Of a stretch of 64,000 bases of DNA, positions 37,998 to 47,016 are shown in pieces. Numbering within the stretch: position 1 is the stretch's first letter; each line of letters begins with the position of its first letter. A model generated the notes under the pieces. That model was not told the origin of the DNA and did not search any database. It saw only the letters and a program-made list of their open reading frames with translations. The translations under genes and the position numbers were made by a program. The DNA comes from Thalassotalea algicola (GTDB taxonomy: Bacteria > Pseudomonadota > Gammaproteobacteria > Enterobacterales > Alteromonadaceae), in contig NZ_JABBXH010000001.1 of NCBI RefSeq assembly GCF_012932965.1, positions 434,001 through 498,000 of the forward strand. The letters run 5' to 3'.

Positions 37998-39082
37998 TAG
38001 CCTTTCCTCTGTTGCTTTATCGCTTTACTACAACGCCACAGTAAATAATGAGAAAACAGCCAAAATTGTTTAAAAGCAGGGTTGTTGGTTTGCTTATGGT
38101 GATAGCGATAGTAAATTTGTTGGACAATGCCAGCGAGCCTGAATAAGCCATAAACTTCATAAAAGGTAAACTGTTCAACGTCTATCGACATTTTTTTACA
38201 GTAATAATCAATAACTTCCTTACGAGTAAACATACCTTTTAAATGGGTTGGCTGACGACGACTGGATTGCGCCATAAAATCATCACCCTGTTCAACCCAG
38301 TAAGCTAAACTATTGCCAAGATCCATCAAAGGATCACCTAGGGTCGCAAGCTCCCAGTCGAGCACACCAATGACTTTAGTCGGTTCATTTTCTGCTAAAA
38401 TAACGTTATCAAATCTAAAATCATTATGGGTTAAACAAATCCGTTCATTAGTCGGAATATTGGCTTGTAACCATTGCATTATTTTTTGACCAGAGGGAAC
38501 ATTCCACGTTTTAGCTCGGCTATATCGCTCACTCCAGCCATCTATTTGCCGTTGAATATAGCCTTGCCCTTTACCAATATGAGTTAAGTTTGCCTGCTCA
38601 ATATCGACTTGGTGTAGCTCAATTAGACAGTCTAATACATTCTGACAAAGCTGACGGGTATCGCTTGGCGATAGCGATAAGCCAGACGGTAAGTTTTTTC
38701 GTGGAATAATGCCATTAACCTTCTCCATGACGTAAAAGTCACTATCCAACACTTGCCTATCATCGCAAAAGCCTAGCATTTCTGGAACATATGAATAAAC
38801 CGGCTTTAACGCTTGCTGTAGCGTAAACTCTCGATTCATATCGTGAGCACCTTTTGCTTTCGTACCGCGCGGTGCTCTTCTTAGAATAAGTGATTTTTCA
38901 GGATAAGTTAGGCAATATGTCCAATTCGACGCACCACCTGAATATTGAGTCACTAACGGCTCACCACTAATACCTTGTATTTGTGAGCTTAGCCATTCAT
39001 TAACTGAGCCAACAGGTAGTTCTTCACCTTTTCTAACTGCCTGAGCTTTATCTAGTAAATCCTGCTGTTTTACATTTGTCAT
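37997..39082 (-). CDS. Aminoglycoside-phosphotransferase-like kinase (ACAD10/11-type, LvaA-like)
   Basis: 361 residues of the APH/choline-kinase fold. It has the ATP-binding TQYSGGASNWTYCL region, LRRAPRG, the catalytic loop CLTHNDFRFDNVI and the metal site GVLDWELATLGDPLMDLGN. This subgroup equals the N-terminal half of animal ACAD10/ACAD11 and the bacterial LvaA, which phosphorylates the 4-hydroxyl of 4-hydroxyacyl-CoA. An acyl-CoA dehydrogenase of the matching kind is in the same operon, so I infer that substrate class. It is not an antibiotic resistance gene. Confidence 0.82.
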   Translation of the reverse strand: MTNVKQQDLLDKAQAVRKGEELPVGSVNEWLSSQIQGISGEPLVTQYSGGASNWTYCLTYPEKSLILRRAPRGTKAKGAHDMNREFTLQQALKPVYSYVPEMLGFCDDRQVLDSDFYVMEKVNGIIPRKNLPSGLSLSPSDTRQLCQNVLDCLIELHQVDIEQANLTHIGKGQGYIQRQIDGWSERYSRAKTWNVPSGQKIMQWLQANIPTNERICLTHNDFRFDNVILAENEPTKVIGVLDWELATLGDPLMDLGNSLAYWVEQGDDFMAQSSRRQPTHLKGMFTRKEVIDYYCKKMSIDVEQFTFYEVYGLFRLAGIVQQIYYRYHHKQTNNPAFKQFWLFSHYLLWRCSKAIKQQRKG

Positions 39083-39086
39083 TCAA

Positions 39087-39902
39087 TTACTCTTTTCCAA
39101 CTCGTGCTCTTAACTTTGCTGTTTGTTTTAATACCATAGCTAAATACCAATGTATTGGCAGCCACTGTTTGAATCTAAAGACTTTTTTTCCTTCGCTATG
39201 AGTCAATATCATGAACTTTCGTTTTGTCACGGCTTGATAAGCTTGCTCAGCGACTTGCTCACTCGTAATCTCAGCACTTTCAAATACTCGGCCTAGCATA
39301 GACTTCATGTTGGTAAGTTTAGTTTTTAAACTATCGCCCAAATTGGTTTTAAAAAAACCAGGACACAGTACGCTAACGCAGATGTTGTCATCTGCGAGTT
39401 CTAATCGAAGTGTTTCAGATAAGCTCACCATTGCCGCTTTCGACGCGTTGTAACTCGCCATATAAGGAATTGGTGTTATACCTGCTTGAGAGGCTACATT
39501 TAAAAAATATCCTTGCTGTTGCAACTTAAATAAAGGCGTAAATACCTGACTTACTTTTACCGCAGCAAGCAGGTTAATTTCTAACACCCATTGCCACTGG
39601 CTAATACTCTCGTCTTCGATACGATCTGCTGTCGCCACGCCTGCATTGTTTACGATCATGTCTACTTGTGGCCACTTGTCTAATGCCGTCTGTTTAAGTT
39701 GCTGAATATCTTTCAGTTTAGTGACATCACAATGTTGATAAAAGCATTCATTATTTATTGTTTGTAATTCTGACAAAGCAATATTGGCAGCTTCATCATT
39801 TATATCTGCTATACACACAAAAGCGCCGGCTTTAGCCCAGCGCTTTGCCAGTGCCAGACCTAAGCCTGAAGCACCTCCGGTAACTATGATATATTTCTGC
39901 AT
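39087..39902 (-). CDS. Short-chain dehydrogenase/reductase (second of the operon)
   Basis: 271-residue SDR: TGGASGLGLALAKRW for the cofactor loop, DVTKLKD, NNAGVATA, catalytic Ser in NVASQAG and YNASKAAM. LCPGFFKTNL follows. It lies 4 bases upstream of the kinase-like gene and 13 bases downstream of the acyl-CoA dehydrogenase. By analogy with LvaD it may oxidise a 3-hydroxyacyl product, but SDR specificity cannot be read from sequence. Confidence 0.83.
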   Translation of the reverse strand: MQKYIIVTGGASGLGLALAKRWAKAGAFVCIADINDEAANIALSELQTINNECFYQHCDVTKLKDIQQLKQTALDKWPQVDMIVNNAGVATADRIEDESISQWQWVLEINLLAAVKVSQVFTPLFKLQQQGYFLNVASQAGITPIPYMASYNASKAAMVSLSETLRLELADDNICVSVLCPGFFKTNLGDSLKTKLTNMKSMLGRVFESAEITSEQVAEQAYQAVTKRKFMILTHSEGKKVFRFKQWLPIHWYLAMVLKQTAKLRARVGKE

Positions 39903-39915
39903 ATTCCCATGCCCC

Positions 39916-41136
39916 TTATTGATATTTTTTCAGCTCCAAACGTGAAACCATTGCCATATGCACTTCATCTGGGCCATCTGCAAGCCTTAAACTACGTGCC
40001 ATGGCTGCAAAACCTGCCAATGGAAAATCATGACACATACCAGCTCCACCATGTAGTTGAATTGCCATATCCACTACTTCTTGCAGCATATTTGGCACGA
40101 CAACTTTAATCGCCGAAATTTCCGTCATTGCTTGTTTGACACCTAGGTTATCAATCTTCCATGCCGCATTTAACGTTAACAATCGCGCTTGATCAATCTG
40201 CATTCTCGCTTTAGCTACGCGTTCTAAATTACCACCTAATTTAATAATAGATTTACCAAAAGCGACACGATGATGACCTCGTTCAATAGCAAGTTGCAGG
40301 GCGCGTTCGGCGGCACCAATTGCACGCATACAATGATGAATACGACCCGGTCCCAGACGCCCTTGTGCAATTGCAAACCCTTTACCTAAATCCCAGATAA
40401 CATTTTCTTTGGGTACACGCACATTAGTTAAAGTCATCTCGCCGTGGCCATAAGGGGCGTCGTAATCACCAAAAGCAGTAAGCATACGATCAATCTTTAC
40501 CCCTTGAGCATCAAGCGGCACTATAACCATAGCATGACGCTGATGCTTATCCGCATCAGGGTTTGACAGCCCCATAAACACCGTCATTTTGGCGTCCGGA
40601 TGTCCTAAGCCGGTAGACCACCATTTACGGCCATTGACGATGACTTCATCACCATCAAGCGAAATAGTTGCCTGCATATTAGTGGCATCACTTGAAGCAA
40701 CTTCAGGCTCTGTCATTCCAAATACCGAGCGAATCTCACCGTCAAGTAATGGTTGTAACCATTTTGCTTTTTGCTCATTGCTACCAAAATGATATAGCAC
40801 TTCCATATTGCCAGTATCAGGAGCATTACAATTAAATAAGTCAGGTGCGATCAAAGAGCGCCCCATTTCTTCAGCTAACGGCGCGTAATCTACACACGTA
40901 AGGCCCTGCCCAAACTCTTCATCAGGTAAAAATAAATTCCATAATCCCTGGGCTTTTGCTTTTGCTTTCAATGACTTCATTTGCTCTGGTACTTGCCAAG
41001 TCGTCCAGTCACCTGTTGGATTTAAACGTCTAACTTCCGCTAGGATTTCTGCTTCATTTGGAATGACATGTTCGTTCATAAATTGACGAACTCGAGTTAA
41101 ATAGTCTTGGCATTTTTCACTATGAGCAAAATTCAT
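39916..41136 (-). CDS. Acyl-CoA dehydrogenase, ACAD10/11 type (LvaC-like)
   Basis: 406-residue FAD enzyme. FGMTEPEVASSDATNM and VIVNGRKWWSTGLGHPDAK are close to the ACAD10/ACAD11 versions of the FAD-binding and substrate loops, and QLHGGAGMCHDFPLA is the C-terminal family signature. First gene of the operon that also encodes an APH-like kinase, the two activities that are fused in animal ACAD10/11 and separate in the Pseudomonas levulinate (lva) operon. A role in isomerising phosphorylated 4-hydroxyacyl-CoA is inferred. The LysR gene lies opposite. Confidence 0.87.
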   Translation of the reverse strand: MNFAHSEKCQDYLTRVRQFMNEHVIPNEAEILAEVRRLNPTGDWTTWQVPEQMKSLKAKAKAQGLWNLFLPDEEFGQGLTCVDYAPLAEEMGRSLIAPDLFNCNAPDTGNMEVLYHFGSNEQKAKWLQPLLDGEIRSVFGMTEPEVASSDATNMQATISLDGDEVIVNGRKWWSTGLGHPDAKMTVFMGLSNPDADKHQRHAMVIVPLDAQGVKIDRMLTAFGDYDAPYGHGEMTLTNVRVPKENVIWDLGKGFAIAQGRLGPGRIHHCMRAIGAAERALQLAIERGHHRVAFGKSIIKLGGNLERVAKARMQIDQARLLTLNAAWKIDNLGVKQAMTEISAIKVVVPNMLQEVVDMAIQLHGGAGMCHDFPLAGFAAMARSLRLADGPDEVHMAMVSRLELKKYQ

Positions 41137-41157
41137 GATGTTGTCCTTTTTGCAAAC

Positions 41158-41173
41158 GTTCTAGTTAGAGAAC
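41158..41173. promoter_or_regulatory. Palindrome in the acyl-CoA dehydrogenase/LysR intergenic region
   Basis: GTTCT-N6-AGAAC, 22 bases upstream of the dehydrogenase start. A plausible operator for the divergent LysR regulator or another factor. Confidence 0.4.
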
Positions 41174-41243
41174 TAATTTCTATTTCCTAAGCATAACGTC
41201 ATTGGTGATGATGAATGTAATGAAAATATTTGCTAACCTGTTA

Positions 41244-41256
41244 TGAATATTATTCA
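41244..41256. promoter_or_regulatory. LysR-type T-N11-A box upstream of the LysR gene
   Basis: TGAATATTATTCA is a 6-1-6 palindrome with the T-N11-A layout typical of LysR regulator sites, 22 bases before the LysR start codon. It would suit autoregulation and control of the divergent operon. Confidence 0.5.
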
Positions 41257-41277
41257 CAACTAAAAGTCAGCGGCACT

Positions 41278-42180
41278 ATGCTTGAGTCTAAAGCTATTCA
41301 ACAACTTGATTTTAATTTACTGAAAGTATTTGAATCGCTCTATGTAGAGCGAAATATGTCTGCGACTGCCCGAGCTTTATTCTTAACCCCTTCAGCCGTT
41401 AGCCATGCAATAAAGCGACTTCGCGATGCATTGAACGACCCGTTATTTGTTCGGCAAGGGCAAACAATGCAACCTACACCAGCTTGCCAACAAATCGCAC
41501 CACAGTTGCTAGAAACCATTGCCCGATTAAGACAAATTTTACAACAATGCGGCCAGTTTGACGCTGCGACTACCGAGCAAACCTTTAAAATTGCAATTCA
41601 TGAAGCACTAGAGCCGTTAATTATTCCAAAACTAGTACACCAAATTGCGCCTTTAGTACCAAATGCCAAACTGATCAGTGGGACACTGATTCGTGACCAA
41701 TTGAGCCGACAACTCGCAAGCGGTGAAATTGATTTAGCAATTGATGTTGTGAGAGCAATGACCAAACCGATCACTCATACTAAACTTTCGTCAGACGAGT
41801 TTTGTGTGTTAGGAGCAAGTAACCTGTTTAAGGACAAACTTACTCAAGCTGAGTATTTAAGCGCAGAGCACCTTACTGTTTCTAGTCGTGCTAAAGGTAA
41901 AGTGGTTGAGGATTTTTCATTATTACAACAAGGCATTAATCGCAATATTCGATTGAGGTGCCAAAGCTATCAAACAGCGATAAGCATTATCCAACACATG
42001 CCACTACTGCTGACACTACCCAAGTTAATTGCGCGTAGGTACTTGGTTCCAGGGGTGAGCTTATACACTTTGCCTTTTGCTATTCCTTGCAGTGAAACCC
42101 ATTTATATTGGCATGAACATACCGAGCAAGATGAAGCAATGAGTTGGCTAAGACAGCAAATTAAACTTGTACTAACTTAA
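41278..42180 (+). CDS. LysR-family transcriptional regulator
   Basis: 300 residues. The winged helix-turn-helix near the N-terminus reads LDFNLLKVFESLYVERNMSATARALFLTPSAVSHAIKRLRDALNDPLFVRQG, a clear LysR type of the NodD/LeuO-like branch; the rest is the two-lobed effector domain. It is divergent from the five-gene acyl-CoA dehydrogenase operon, so it most likely controls that operon in response to a pathway intermediate. The ATG at 41278 is preferred; 16 more codons upstream are open from a TTG. Confidence 0.9.
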   Translation: MLESKAIQQLDFNLLKVFESLYVERNMSATARALFLTPSAVSHAIKRLRDALNDPLFVRQGQTMQPTPACQQIAPQLLETIARLRQILQQCGQFDAATTEQTFKIAIHEALEPLIIPKLVHQIAPLVPNAKLISGTLIRDQLSRQLASGEIDLAIDVVRAMTKPITHTKLSSDEFCVLGASNLFKDKLTQAEYLSAEHLTVSSRAKGKVVEDFSLLQQGINRNIRLRCQSYQTAISIIQHMPLLLTLPKLIARRYLVPGVSLYTLPFAIPCSETHLYWHEHTEQDEAMSWLRQQIKLVLT

Positions 42181-42186
42181 CTTATA

Positions 42187-43056
42187 CTAGTTGTTGGACA
42201 CGTTTTTATCTTTACCCAAAAAAAATAGTAATACGCCAGTACCTAAATACATGGTAACGCCATAGACACCTGCCGGAATAGCCAGCTCACTTTCTTTTAA
42301 AAATGTTAATGCTATCAGTATCGCCAATGAGGCATTTTGAATGCCTATTTCTATACCAAGCGTTAAGCTATTAGCCCTATCCGCCTTAACTGCAACAGCC
42401 AGAAGTAACCCTGCAATAATTGCGATAACATTTAGACCAACTGTTGACCAAAACATACTGCCTAAGGCTTGCTTCAATGTCTCAAATTCCTGCACTGAAA
42501 TACTAATAATCATCACAACAAGAAAAATTAAGGATAACCTTTGAAACGGTTTGATTAATCTTAGCGCTGCATTTTCCCATCGCCGTCTGAAATACAAGCC
42601 TAACGTCATAGGAACTAACATTATTACCAACAAGGATAAGCTAGTGGTGAATAATGAAAAATCTACTGATTGGCTAAGTTGAAAATACGTTAACGAAAAT
42701 TCGATTAACCATGGGGTGGTGAATACACAGATTATCGTTGTTGCTGCAGTAAGGCTGACAGACAAGGCTAAATTTGCACCACTAAGCTGACTGAATATAT
42801 TCGATGTTGTGCCGCCAGGACATGCAGCTAATATCATTAGTCCTACAGACATTGCAGGTGATAAATTAGTTAATTTGGCCACAGCTAGCGCTAATACAGG
42901 CAGTAAAATCACCTGCCCAATCACGCCAGCCATAACCACTTTAGGCTCACTCAGCAGGCGAATAAAATCAGCCCTAGTTAGGCTTAATCCCATACCAAAC
43001 ATGATTAGCCCTAATACTGCGGGTAATAACAGTTGAGTAGATAAAGATGCCTGCAT
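42187..43056 (-). CDS. Bile acid:sodium symporter (BASS) family transporter
   Basis: 289 residues, about 9-10 membrane helices, an SBF domain. MILAACPGGTTSNIFSQLSGANLALSVSLTAA is the family signature around the substrate site, and GIEIGIQNASLAILIALTF a second conserved helix pair. Bacterial members carry various organic anions with sodium. It lies 14 bases downstream of a class II aldolase gene, so the pair may import and process a hydroxy acid. Convergent with the LysR gene, 6 bases apart. Confidence 0.87.
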   Translation of the reverse strand: MQASLSTQLLLPAVLGLIMFGMGLSLTRADFIRLLSEPKVVMAGVIGQVILLPVLALAVAKLTNLSPAMSVGLMILAACPGGTTSNIFSQLSGANLALSVSLTAATTIICVFTTPWLIEFSLTYFQLSQSVDFSLFTTSLSLLVIMLVPMTLGLYFRRRWENAALRLIKPFQRLSLIFLVVMIISISVQEFETLKQALGSMFWSTVGLNVIAIIAGLLLAVAVKADRANSLTLGIEIGIQNASLAILIALTFLKESELAIPAGVYGVTMYLGTGVLLFFLGKDKNVSNN

Positions 43057-43070
43057 TGTTCGCCTATTTG

Positions 43071-43886
43071 TTAATCTAAGAAGCTATTATCACTCGACAG
43101 TACCTGCGCATACATAGGTTGATAGTTTCCCCATGTCACAATATCTGAACCATTAAACTTTTGAGTTTGCTTGGCTATGGGTTCAGGAATTAATTTTAGT
43201 TCGCCTGCACTTTGCGCCAATAATTGGCTGTGACAACAGCTATCCATGATCACGAAATTTGCTGTTGCTGCATCAACGGTTTTGCCAACCGTAAGTAAGC
43301 CATGGTTTTGCAAAATCACCCCACAATTATCAGCCAATGATTGAGCAATTAAATCCCCTTCTTCTGCCACGGAAACCACTCCGGTAAATTCACTAAACAC
43401 GCTATGGTTTTGATAGAACATACAAGCATCTTGAGAAATCGGTGCTAACGCCTGGCCTAATGCAGAAAACGCTCTTCCATAAGTGGTATGAGCATGTGCC
43501 ACAGCGTTGACGTCAGGTCTTGCTTGATGAATACGTGAATGAATAGCAAAAGCGGCATTGTTAATTGCATGGTTACCTTCAATGATTTCACCGCTATGAG
43601 CCACTCGCACTAGCATAGAGGCATTGATCTGTGAAAAATGAACACCAACCGGGTTTACCCAAAATGTCTCCGGTTCAACCGCATCACGCACGGTAATGTG
43701 CCCTGCAAGGCCTTCGTCAAAGCCTTTCATCGCAAAGACTCGGAAAGCCGATGCTAATCGTTGTTTGTCATATTGGCGTTGTTGGTGTTTATCTTCAAAG
43801 CTTGGCGCTTGTGGCACAGCGAACTTATCGCTGCCACGTGTCATACTTTCAATACTCACATCATCAGGTTTGGTTAATTCGGTCAT
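43071..43886 (-). CDS. Class II aldolase/adducin family protein
   Basis: 271 residues. LASAFRVFAMKGFDEGLAGHITVRD is the N-terminal signature; the zinc histidines are in AVAHAHTTYG and near the end of the domain (ILQNHGLLTVG). Members include L-fuculose-phosphate aldolase and decarboxylases or isomerases, and many marine copies have no known substrate. The predicted two-gene unit with the BASS transporter suggests catabolism of an imported organic acid, but no specific substrate is supported. Confidence 0.84.
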   Translation of the reverse strand: MTELTKPDDVSIESMTRGSDKFAVPQAPSFEDKHQQRQYDKQRLASAFRVFAMKGFDEGLAGHITVRDAVEPETFWVNPVGVHFSQINASMLVRVAHSGEIIEGNHAINNAAFAIHSRIHQARPDVNAVAHAHTTYGRAFSALGQALAPISQDACMFYQNHSVFSEFTGVVSVAEEGDLIAQSLADNCGVILQNHGLLTVGKTVDAATANFVIMDSCCHSQLLAQSAGELKLIPEPIAKQTQKFNGSDIVTWGNYQPMYAQVLSSDNSFLD

Positions 43887-44103
43887 TTGCCGTCCTCAAA
43901 TTTCATTTGCTGATCTTATTACTCGATAGTAGTGAGCAGGTGTGCAATTACCAATGATACGTATTAATGGGCACTCATAAATATAATGCATACTAGAGTC
44001 TCCCTCTTATTAACTAGTAGCTAACTGTTTTATTAAATTGAAAAATGCTAGGCTAAATAGGATGTGCTTATTATAAAATCACAAACAACAATAAGAGTTT
44101 ATT

Positions 44104-45921
44104 ATGATTAAAACCTTCTTTAAGCGACTTTTTTTAGGCTTGCTGATCATTGTGCTACTTGGTGGCGCATTTGCAGCTCATGAATGGAAAGCACAGAAAC
44201 CTTTCCTGTTCCGGGTATTTCTCGATCGCACATTAATTCAGTTCGCTTTTGAAAGCCCTGAAACTTTAACTTCGCTTGGTTTTCTAGAGTCTGTAGGTAT
44301 TAAAGGTCACAACGCAAAACTTGATGACGACAGCCCAGAAAAGGCCGACGAGTTATTTGAAAAAATCCCTGAAATTAAAGAAGTATTACTGAGCTATGAC
44401 GATGCTAGCCTTTCAGAAAAAGAGCGTTTATCTAAAGAAATTACCCTGTATTTATTAGAGTTTGGCGAGCAAGCAGAAGAGTTCAGATATCACAATTATC
44501 CGGTTAACCAACTGTTTGGTGTACAAAATGGTTACCCTAGTTTTATGGAAGCTCAACACCAAGTTCATACAGTTGAAGATGCTGAGAATTACTTAGCTCG
44601 CCTTGAAGCGGTTCGTGTTAAGTTTGCTCAAAACTTAGCAGGTATTCAGCTGAGAGCCGAAAATGGCATTCTCCCCCCTCGCTTCGTGATAGACCGTGTT
44701 TTAGATGAAATGAATGGATTCATCAATACGCCAGCGAAAGAAAATATTCTATATACTTCATTACAAACGAAATTAAACGATGCCAAAGAAGTTACTTCAA
44801 ACGATAAGGCACGTTTACTTGCCAGTGCCGAGAGCAATATTACAGGTTATGTTTACCCGGCATATGAATTACTGATTGAATATTTTGATCGTGTCAAAGA
44901 AAAAGCAGACACCGACGATGGCTTCTGGCACTTACCTAATGGTGATAAAGCCTATGAGTCAGCCTTAAGGTTTTTCACCACTACCGATTACACAGCTGAT
45001 GAGATTCATAATATCGGCCTTAGCGAAGTAGATCGTATTCAAACTGAAATTCTTACCATTCTAACTGAACAAGGTTACGACACAGCCCAGGGCTTTAGTG
45101 TTGCCATTGAGGCATTAGCAGCAGATGAGCGCTTTTACTATGAGGACAGTGACGAAGGTCGAGCTCAGATTTTAAAAGATTATCAAAAAATCTTAGATGA
45201 AATTGATGCTAATTTAGATAATGCATTCCGTATCCGCCCAAAAGCTGGCATGGAAGTAGTGCGTATTCCTGAATTTAAAGAAAAAACATCACCAGGTGCC
45301 TACTATCAACAGCCGGCCATTGATGGCAGTCGACCAGGTCGTTTCTTTGCTAATTTATACGATATCAAAGCAACACCTACTTATAGCATGCGCACATTAG
45401 CGTATCACGAGGGTATTCCAGGGCACCACTTCCAGATTGCCATTTCAATGGAGCTGGAAGGCATGCCGTTCATTCGTCGTATTTCACCATTTACGGCATA
45501 CACCGAAGGTTGGGCACTCTATACCGAAAGGTTAGCTTGGGAGTTAGGTTTTCAAGAAGATCCATTTGATAACATAGGTCGATTGCAAGCCGAGCTATTT
45601 AGAGCTGTTCGCCTTGTCGTTGATACCGGTATTCACGCTAAACGCTGGACACGTGAACAAGCGATTGATTATATGAAGGCAAACACAGGCATGGCGCAAA
45701 GTGATGTAGTTTCAGAGATAGAGCGTTATATCGTTATGCCAGGGCAAGCGACAGCATATAAAGTTGGTATGATGAAAATTTTGGAACTTAGAGAACGTGC
45801 TAAATCCGTCTTAGGTGATCGTTTTGATTTACGAGACTTCCATGATGTTGTACTGAAAAACGGTGCCGTACCACTCGATATTCTAGAGCGCTTAGTTGAG
45901 CAATATATCGAAAGTACATAA
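44104..45921 (+). CDS. DUF885 family, probable membrane-anchored metallopeptidase
   Basis: 605 residues. One hydrophobic N-terminal segment (about 9-26) could be a signal anchor or signal peptide. The rest is helical DUF885. HEGIPGHHFQ at residues 435-444 resembles the HExxH-like zinc site suggested for this family, with EGWALYTERLAWELGF about 30 residues later supplying further conserved Glu residues. Peptidase activity is inferred from the family pattern, and the substrate is unknown. It is a single gene with its own terminator. Confidence 0.85.
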   Translation: MIKTFFKRLFLGLLIIVLLGGAFAAHEWKAQKPFLFRVFLDRTLIQFAFESPETLTSLGFLESVGIKGHNAKLDDDSPEKADELFEKIPEIKEVLLSYDDASLSEKERLSKEITLYLLEFGEQAEEFRYHNYPVNQLFGVQNGYPSFMEAQHQVHTVEDAENYLARLEAVRVKFAQNLAGIQLRAENGILPPRFVIDRVLDEMNGFINTPAKENILYTSLQTKLNDAKEVTSNDKARLLASAESNITGYVYPAYELLIEYFDRVKEKADTDDGFWHLPNGDKAYESALRFFTTTDYTADEIHNIGLSEVDRIQTEILTILTEQGYDTAQGFSVAIEALAADERFYYEDSDEGRAQILKDYQKILDEIDANLDNAFRIRPKAGMEVVRIPEFKEKTSPGAYYQQPAIDGSRPGRFFANLYDIKATPTYSMRTLAYHEGIPGHHFQIAISMELEGMPFIRRISPFTAYTEGWALYTERLAWELGFQEDPFDNIGRLQAELFRAVRLVVDTGIHAKRWTREQAIDYMKANTGMAQSDVVSEIERYIVMPGQATAYKVGMMKILELRERAKSVLGDRFDLRDFHDVVLKNGAVPLDILERLVEQYIEST

Positions 45922-45942
45922 TTACTTTTCAATCGTTTACTT

Positions 45943-45978
45943 AAAGGCCGGTTTTACTCCGGCCTTTTCTTTTTCTCT
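45943..45978 (+). terminator. Terminator after the DUF885 gene
   Basis: AAAGGCCGG, 7-base loop, CCGGCCTTT then a T-rich tail to 45978; 22 bases past the stop. Confidence 0.88.
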
Positions 45979-46064
45979 GCATTGTTCATTTAATAAAATT
46001 ATTCTACTTTAAGAGTTTGAATTCTAAATTAGCGCACAATAGAGCACAAACATCGGTAATAAAT

Positions 46065-46946
46065 ATGACATTTTCATTAATTCAAACATTTAGGCCTTCC
46101 TTTTTAGTACTAACGCCTATCTGTTTATTTCTAGCTGCTGCGTTAGCGAACTTTAAGGGCTTTCACGTTAGCCTAATACCTCTTTTAATCATGCTTGTTA
46201 CTGCACTTTTAGCCCATATAGCGGTAAATACGCTAAATGAATATTATGATTTTAAAAGCGGCTTAGATTTAACTACCGATAAAACACCTTTTAGTGGTGG
46301 TAGCGGCACTTTACCCGCTAGACCTGACTTAGCCAGTGCGACTTTAGCAATTGGCGTAAGCAGCGTGGTGATTATCGCCATTCTTGGGCTATACCTAGCG
46401 TTTGCCACTACCTTAGCAATAATCCCCTTTGGCTTAATAGGTTTACTCATCGTAATAAGCTACACCCAGTGGTTAAATAAAGTGCCACTACTGTGCCTTG
46501 TCGCTCCAGGCATCGGTTTTTCAACCATCATGATTATCGGCAGTTATCTAACGTTAACCCGAGAGTTATCAATCGATATTTGGTTAATTGGGCTAATTCC
46601 ATTTCTGCAAATCAACAACTTATTACTGTTAAATCAATACCCCGACGTTGAAGCTGATAACGCAAACGGCAGAAATACGCTGCCCATTAGGTATGGTCCT
46701 AATTTTAGTAATGTTATTTACCTGCTATTTGCCATCATTCCATTTATTTTGCTATCGCTGTTGATATCGATGCAAATACTTCCTCTATTGTCGTACCTCG
46801 CGATGGTGGGGCTACCATTTGCGGTATTTGCTTGTATAGGTGCATTAAAAGAAAAATTTGGTATTGGCCAACAACCTAAGTACTTAGCTGCCAATGTCGC
46901 CTGTAGTTTATTAACGCCGTTATTTTTAGCTATTAGTCTGCTATAA
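46065..46946 (+). CDS. UbiA-family prenyltransferase (MenA-like)
   Basis: 293 residues with about eight or nine membrane helices. The two Asp-rich prenyl-diphosphate motifs are visible: NTLNEYYDFKSGLD near residue 65 and DVEADNANGRNTLP near 200. FSGGSGTLPARPD between them is typical of MenA-like members. It would prenylate a quinone or other aromatic precursor in the inner membrane. No other quinone genes are near, so the acceptor is open. A TTG at 46017 is a longer alternative start; the ATG at 46065 fits the family N-terminus. Confidence 0.82.
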   Translation: MTFSLIQTFRPSFLVLTPICLFLAAALANFKGFHVSLIPLLIMLVTALLAHIAVNTLNEYYDFKSGLDLTTDKTPFSGGSGTLPARPDLASATLAIGVSSVVIIAILGLYLAFATTLAIIPFGLIGLLIVISYTQWLNKVPLLCLVAPGIGFSTIMIIGSYLTLTRELSIDIWLIGLIPFLQINNLLLLNQYPDVEADNANGRNTLPIRYGPNFSNVIYLLFAIIPFILLSLLISMQILPLLSYLAMVGLPFAVFACIGALKEKFGIGQQPKYLAANVACSLLTPLFLAISLL

Positions 46947-47016
46947 ATATTGCCTTGCCCGCTGCGCTTAGGCACACTATAGGCTTTTAGTTTTAACGAT
47001 AATATTAGAGAGCTAA

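Noticed and set aside
37997-39082. Antibiotic resistance (aminoglycoside kinase) reading
   Set aside because: Fold matches, but subgroup and operon point to the ACAD10/11-type acyl-CoA kinase.
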